A stretch of 64,000 bases of DNA from positions 62,001-126,000 of the forward strand of contig JASANC010005780.1 in NCBI GenBank assembly GCA_030248135.1, written 5' to 3'. Position numbers and translations under genes: made by a program. The notes under the pieces were generated by a model, which saw only the letters and a list, made by a program, of their open reading frames with translations, did no database searches and was not told where the DNA came from. How positions within the stretch are numbered: position 1 is the first letter of the stretch; each line of letters opens with the position of its first letter. This document shows, in pieces, positions 59,207-64,000 of this stretch. The stretch is from Theristus sp. LFF4_11. Lineage: Eukaryota > Nematoda > Chromadorea > Monhysterida > Xyalidae.

Positions 59207-60000
59207 GGATTTTGAGCAATTGGTTAATCAATAGGATGCATTAGAGCTTCAAATACCAAAAGGATTCTCTTATAATTCTCACACACAACAAAAACAAGAT
59301 CACCTAAAAATTACCTTATCTAGCCAAAACTTTTCATATTGTTCAAAGCTTTACATTCTACCGGTTTGAAAGACCCGTTTACATTCATATCTCAAAAGCG
59401 AAAGCAAATAACGCACAGTTATGCATGCGTGCGTGATACAAGGTCACGAATATGAATTATAGCCGTTTACGTATCTATCACACAAGATCATATTGCAAGA
59501 AAGTGGCGCTGGCGTGGAATCCATGGTGTCCTGAATATGATTTTGTGACAAAAAAATAGCAAGCAACAATTTCGAATTCCTCATGTTCCTCATTTGTTTA
59601 CTTGTCGTTCGAGAAAAAAGCGAACTTTTACGGCATTGATTTGATTGTTTGGGTAAAATCCTGTATGCATGTTCAATTATAAATTTCGCACAGCAAACCG
59701 CAATAAATCCACTGCAGAAGACAGAATAATGAAAGTTGTCTCCAAAGTCACAACACCATTTCGAAATTTCACGAACAAACAAAAATTCTATCTAACTGCC
59801 AAGATGGTAATTCCTTAATCTATTCGTCAGTGCACCAAAACCGCAATTGGAATTCCATTCTTCTACAGTTTCTTTTCATTTGCGCATGTGAACAAAATTT
59901 CAGTCCACGATTTAGGGGCGAGAATAATTGTCACATTGATTTCGACATCGGTGTAGGCAAGCCAAAATGATTTTGCATAAATGAAATAACAATTTTATTA

Positions 60001-60378
60001 ATCGTAGGGTTGACCGCCAGCAGCCTTAAAGTTCTGAAATTCTTGAATACTGAACGTTGTTTTACATCGAGTTATGTTGTAATGATGTTGGCACCGGCAA
60101 ACCAAGAAAATGCATGTTAAGTGACCGATATGAACGAACGCATTGTCATGACAGCCATCACTGCAACCATTCAAACCGCAATGTACATTTTCACGACACG
60201 TGCACTCTTTCTGAGAGATGATGCGAAATGGATACATAAAGTCATAATCTGAAATGACAATAAAGCAAAGCAGCACACCCCGACAAAAAATTCTTCCAGA
60301 AGTAAGGAATGGCGGTGCGAAATGTGCAGATCGTTTTGCAGCCTGTGGTGCAGCCTTTTGTGTCGTAAAATAAACTTT
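60001..60378 (-). CDS. Cysteine-rich protein, exon structure unresolved
   Basis: A CTTGCAG acceptor at 60379 and a CATTTCAG acceptor at 60249 bound open stretches. The last reads ECTCRENVHCGLNGCSDGCH, then CIFLVCRCQHHYNITRC, to a stop at 60001 that overlaps AATAAA. The preceding stretch in one frame has GCTTGCKTICTFRTAIPYFW. The frame linking the two would need an implausible intron of about 30 nt; in another frame they are continuous. A hydrophobic leader-like stretch (VMFLILGATFLCLL, near 60815) may be its signal peptide exon. Probably a small secreted protein; family unknown. Confidence 0.4.
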
Positions 60379-60830
60379 CTGCAAGAAAAATTACATAACA
60401 TTTAACATTTGTCGCCAGCGCGAAACATGGAACGGTCAATAAATTTAAACCAACATAACAACTTCATCAGAAAACATAATATTTATGAAATAGTCAAAAC
60501 TATGTTCACGAAAATCATTAAGCAACCGCATTTCAGTTTAGGCGTCAAAAAACGGAAAATAACATAATAACGATCATCGGCATAGTGGATAATTCAGTAT
60601 GCAGGTGACGAAAATGAGACGCACAAACAACGGAAAAGTTTATAAAATTGTAATTTTGAGGTCACCAACATCATATTAAACCTGCGACAGAAAAATTGAA
60701 TTCCTGTTTGAAAATAAATTCGCAATGGCACACAGAAGTGATGAACGGTTGTAATTGAGTCATTGGTTTTGGACAACAGACATAGGAATGTAGCCCCCAA
60801 TATCAAGAACATAACAAATAGTAACGACAA

Positions 60831-63267
60831 AAATATTTTTAGACGAAAGGAAAGCTCATTCGCATGGCTACCTCATAAAAAGTTGCTTCAATAAAATCAG
60901 ACAAAAACTTTTTCCATGAAAATATGAGCACAAAAAGCAGCTTGTTTGTACAGATAAGTTAGAGCCAACAGAAGCATGGACACAACCAACTATATTCATT
61001 TAGCAAAATATACTTTCAATAATAAAAGAACAAAACTACAATGGAAAGAGAGTTGGAGAATATATGGTTCGACAGTAGGGCTCTTTTTGAGTGCTTCTGT
61101 AAAATGCTGAAGTCCCGCCTTCCAAGCGCTTGGTAGCAATAGGCAAAATATGAATAACCAATGGGACGTATTAGAACATGAGATGACACACGACGCCGGC
61201 ACATATTGCTATTGGTATATTTGAAGCTTCACTCCTCTGACTGACGATTTCATGTGTGTCGTTATTTCCGGATGTATATACTTTAAAAGTTAACACACTT
61301 AAAACTGAATAGCTGTTGCCCCCCTCAGTCAATATTTTCGTGCAACAACGATGCCACTAAGAAGAGTAAGGTTTTTCACGAAGCTGACGACTTGAATTTT
61401 AATTTGTGCAATTAAACGTTTTTACGTGCAAAGGCATAATTACATGATCACTGCTTCTGGTATTATTCTTACTTAAAAAAGTTGTTCCGGTCCGGGTAAA
61501 AAGGTCCTCAGAACACATTTCATCTTGGCATCTTAAAGAATTTTGTCGTATCTTTGTTGAATACTCAACCAAAAATCTTCATAAACTGAAAAAAGGTCGG
61601 CAGATGCACTCATTTTTGTTACGGCGCACGCGTAAAAAAGGTGATATAAGATCGTTGATATCTGGCTTACGGTTATTGACCTTAACGTAATTTTTGGACA
61701 TGAACAAATTTGGCTCTATTGATTGCGACGGGTTTTCACAGATCACTGCTCAAAGGCTCTTGAAGAAACGCAGTGCAACGCAACCGCACTGGTCGGTGAC
61801 GGCGCGTGTTGCAAAGAAAACGACCGCAATTCATGAACACATCTGAAAAACCAATCAATTGTCTCACACACAACAGCAAAGCAACCACGAGCAATGCGTC
61901 TTCAAAAACATGACATGGCTGCAAACGACACATCACAAAACCAACAAGACACAGGTATTCGCAGCACCACAGAATGGCCTTCAGTTTGTCAATAGCTGCA
62001 TTATTTTACTCACATTCAGATTATTCAAGCTAATTTTTATTTGACTTTCAAATTCAACATTTGGATGACACTTTTTCCTATAGTTGCAATTTGCAAATCA
62101 AATGTCTACGTAAATTGTTAAAGCATGGTTTCACTGAGAACAGGAGCCAAAGCAACAACACTTCAATCCAAAATGGACACAAACACACAGAAAGCCAAGT
62201 CCTAAAAAAGCTTGAGATGCTGAACGGTTTTTACACCATCGTCAACTGGTTTAGCAACCCTCGCCACCCAATGCAGCCACGCACCATGCATTGTGCATGT
62301 GCTCGCCTGTGTAGTGCAAACATTGACAAAACACCAAAAAATGCAATGACGCTGTCGATTATGTTCGAACACCGTTTTCAACTAAACATTGAAACCTTTA
62401 AATGTTGCACTTAGACTTGGTACATCACATGAATTTTTGTCGCAAAGACCGTTATCATTCACGCTCATGGTAAAAGGCTGTTATCGTAAAAATTTGTTGA
62501 TTCGTATTTGTTACATCATTCATTGTACACAAAAGAAAAGTATTGTTCGCTAGATGTTAGCTCCATGTTTTGTTGGCATGTTTGTTAGTTTTAGGTTAAA
62601 TTAGTTTTGTTCGCCCCAAATGAGATGGCATGAAAAATTGGACTTTGGAAATTCAATTTTTTGCGACTATTTGAGTTTAATGAATTGAACGGGGAATACA
62701 TCAAAACTGACTGAATATAATTCCAGTGAATAACATTAAAAAACAGATTTTTTTGTTGTTTTATTTTATGCAAAAATGTGGAAAAGACTCAAATTTCTTG
62801 CGAGCGTATGTTCTACCTCTGACTTTGACTGGAAGCGTTTAAGCAATGCACGAAACCGCAGGTTGGTGCCCGCAAATCCGCAGTCCGAAAGCGTGTTTTC
62901 TAAGCCATGCGGCCTTGCCGTTTATTATCAGAGCAAATGTGAGGTTCCTTCCTGATGAAGGAAATCTTGCTCCACCGTTCGCATGAAATTAATTTGTGTG
63001 TAGCGCAAACGCCCGACAAACTTTCACAACCGGGGTAAAAAAGGTTCGCGTTTTGAATTTTGGCTCACAGTTGGCAATTGCACTTTTCCATTGGTCAGAT
63101 AGCGGCAGGACAACAGAACGGAACGATTCTGCTTTTCATTCGAATTTTCTCAACGTCCACGTTCCGACAGAAAGTGATTTTCGACACTCTTTTCATGACA
63201 AAGCACCGCTCACAAATGCATGTGATAAGAAGCAATTGTTTTCTTGTGTTCAAACAAAAAAGCTCAC
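60831..63267. other. No gene recognised
   Basis: Only short frames on both strands, without motifs or a consistent exon chain. An ATGTGTGTCG...CCCCCTCAGTCAATATTTTCG patch near 61250-61340 looks better composed but carries no frame of note. Confidence 0.4.
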
Positions 63268-63691
63268 CAGTTGAATTCAGTGAGCTCCATAACGAATCGG
63301 GACAGAAACCTTGCACCATTTTAACGTCATCTAAACCGATGATGAAAAATCCAGATGGCGATTTCGTTGCTACGATAGCGACCTGCCAGACGATAAAATC
63401 AGTTTATTTTTCGTTATCAGTTTTTGAAAAAGAAACATAAAATCAAACGCTTAATGAAATTGATGGCTGACCTGATTACAACGGCACTACTTTTTTGGTT
63501 TTCTGCCAGGAAAGAAGAAAAATCAAAACAACAACAAAACAAAACCTTAAACTGAACGTCGACCGGTTTGATGAGCGCCCCAGCTTGAACCCATCGTCGA
63601 TTTGTGTCGTTCAGTGCGATCACTTTCAATGGTGTCTCACGCCGGTACGTTTTGCTGGCGACAATCGGAATCAGGGTTACTTGAAGGGCAG
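63268..63691 (-). CDS. Two exons of an unrecognised gene
   Basis: Exon 63691-63546 (acceptor CATTTCAG, donor AAG|GTTTTG) reads LQVTLIPIVASKTYRRETPL, then KVIALNDTNRRWVQAGALIK and PVDVQFK. Exon 63382-63268 (acceptor TGGCAG, donor ACTG|GTGAGC) continues in phase with VAIVATKSPSGFFIIGLDDV. The phrase DTNRRWVQAG recalls the start of EVH1/WH1 domains (DDTNKKWVPAG in Ena/VASP), but the second exon does not clearly continue that fold. Further exons on either side were not found; a 5' part may lie beyond the window edge. Confidence 0.45.
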
Positions 63692-63736
63692 CTGAAATGA
63701 AATGAAAACATTGAAAAAAAGAACGCCTTTATTTTC

Positions 63737-63950
63737 CAGTTCTGGGGGGGGCGGCTGGGGGGGGGGGCGCCGGCAGTACCGATTACCGAAGACGAGGGGG
63801 GTGGGGGGGGGGGAGACCGCGTGGGGGGGGGGGGGGGGGGTGACGCGACCCCCACCCCCAAACCCTGACACTGGACCATCCACACACCCCCCCCCCCCCC
63901 CTCGAAATTTGCTAGACACCCCACCCCCACCGGCACCCCCCCCTACATGG
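63737..63950. repeat. Poly-G/poly-C tracts at the right edge
   Basis: Runs of up to 15 G and, after 63850, runs of up to 16 C, with TGACGCGACCCCCACCCCC between. The block is loosely palindromic and related in style to the 9340-9995 repeat. Glycine/proline frames over it are artefacts. Run lengths may be affected by assembly. Confidence 0.7.
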
Positions 63951-64000
63951 ACCAAAGTAACTTGCGGAATATACGAATACAAAGCGGAATGCGAAAAAAA

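Noticed and set aside
1..64000. tRNA and rRNA genes
   Set aside because: No cloverleaf with a GTTCGAATC-type T-arm and matching acceptor stem, and no rRNA-like block, was found by eye. A covariance-model scan would settle this.

Overview
The window is animal nuclear DNA. Genes are split by short spliceosomal introns (mostly about 60-400 bp, larger where transposons have landed), and the protein set is metazoan: a syntrophin, an NK-type homeobox protein, a neuropeptide-type GPCR, a C2H2 zinc-finger protein, a luciferase/4CL-like acyl-CoA ligase with a peroxisomal tail, and a collagen XV/XVIII-type multiplexin with a C-terminal endostatin domain. No operon, ribosome-binding-site or prophage logic is seen. 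An invertebrate, perhaps a nematode or another small-genome ecdysozoan, fits best; the species cannot be fixed from sequence alone. Gene models below were built by hand by joining exons at GT(GC)/AG sites with matching phase. The syntrophin, ligase, GPCR, zinc-finger and multiplexin models all come out with total lengths divisible by three.

Layout. 1-4.05 kb: head-to-tail Helitron-like elements. 6.2-9.2 kb (-): complete ten-exon syntrophin. 9.3-16.4 kb: a stack of nested transposons and G-rich repeats. 17.4-17.8 kb (-): UBP zinc-finger exons of a USP-like protein. 19.3-22.2 kb (+): eleven-exon acyl-CoA ligase ending in SKL. 22.3-24.8 kb: another nested element. 25.7-26.4 kb (-): NK-type homeobox gene. 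27.6-30.0 kb (-): six-exon GPCR. 33.2-35.0 kb (+): four-finger C2H2 gene. 35.4-40.4 kb: a 5.0-kb foldback element with 2.15-kb inverted arms around one intact gene. 41.2-58.3 kb (-): multiplexin gene with a signal peptide, TSPN/LamG domain, interrupted collagen domain, trimerisation domain, hinge and endostatin, plus an internal alternative first exon. 58.7-60.8 kb (-): small cysteine-rich and VWA-like exons. 63.3-63.7 kb (-): two spliced exons of an unrecognised gene.

Roles. Syntrophin (dystrophin complex scaffold) and multiplexin (basement membrane) both act at the cell-matrix interface. The homeobox, GPCR and zinc-finger genes are ordinary regulatory and signalling genes. Nothing suggests that neighbours share a pathway.

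Much of the rest is DNA transposons: Helitron-like elements, mariner-like elements with TA duplications and CAGGGTG termini, several MITE families, two elements with inverted GGCC-rich minisatellites, and the foldback element. The foldback element is the most unusual object in the window. Both near-identical arms carry an in-frame copy of the start region of the single central gene, so the centre could invert by recombination between arms and the gene would stay readable.
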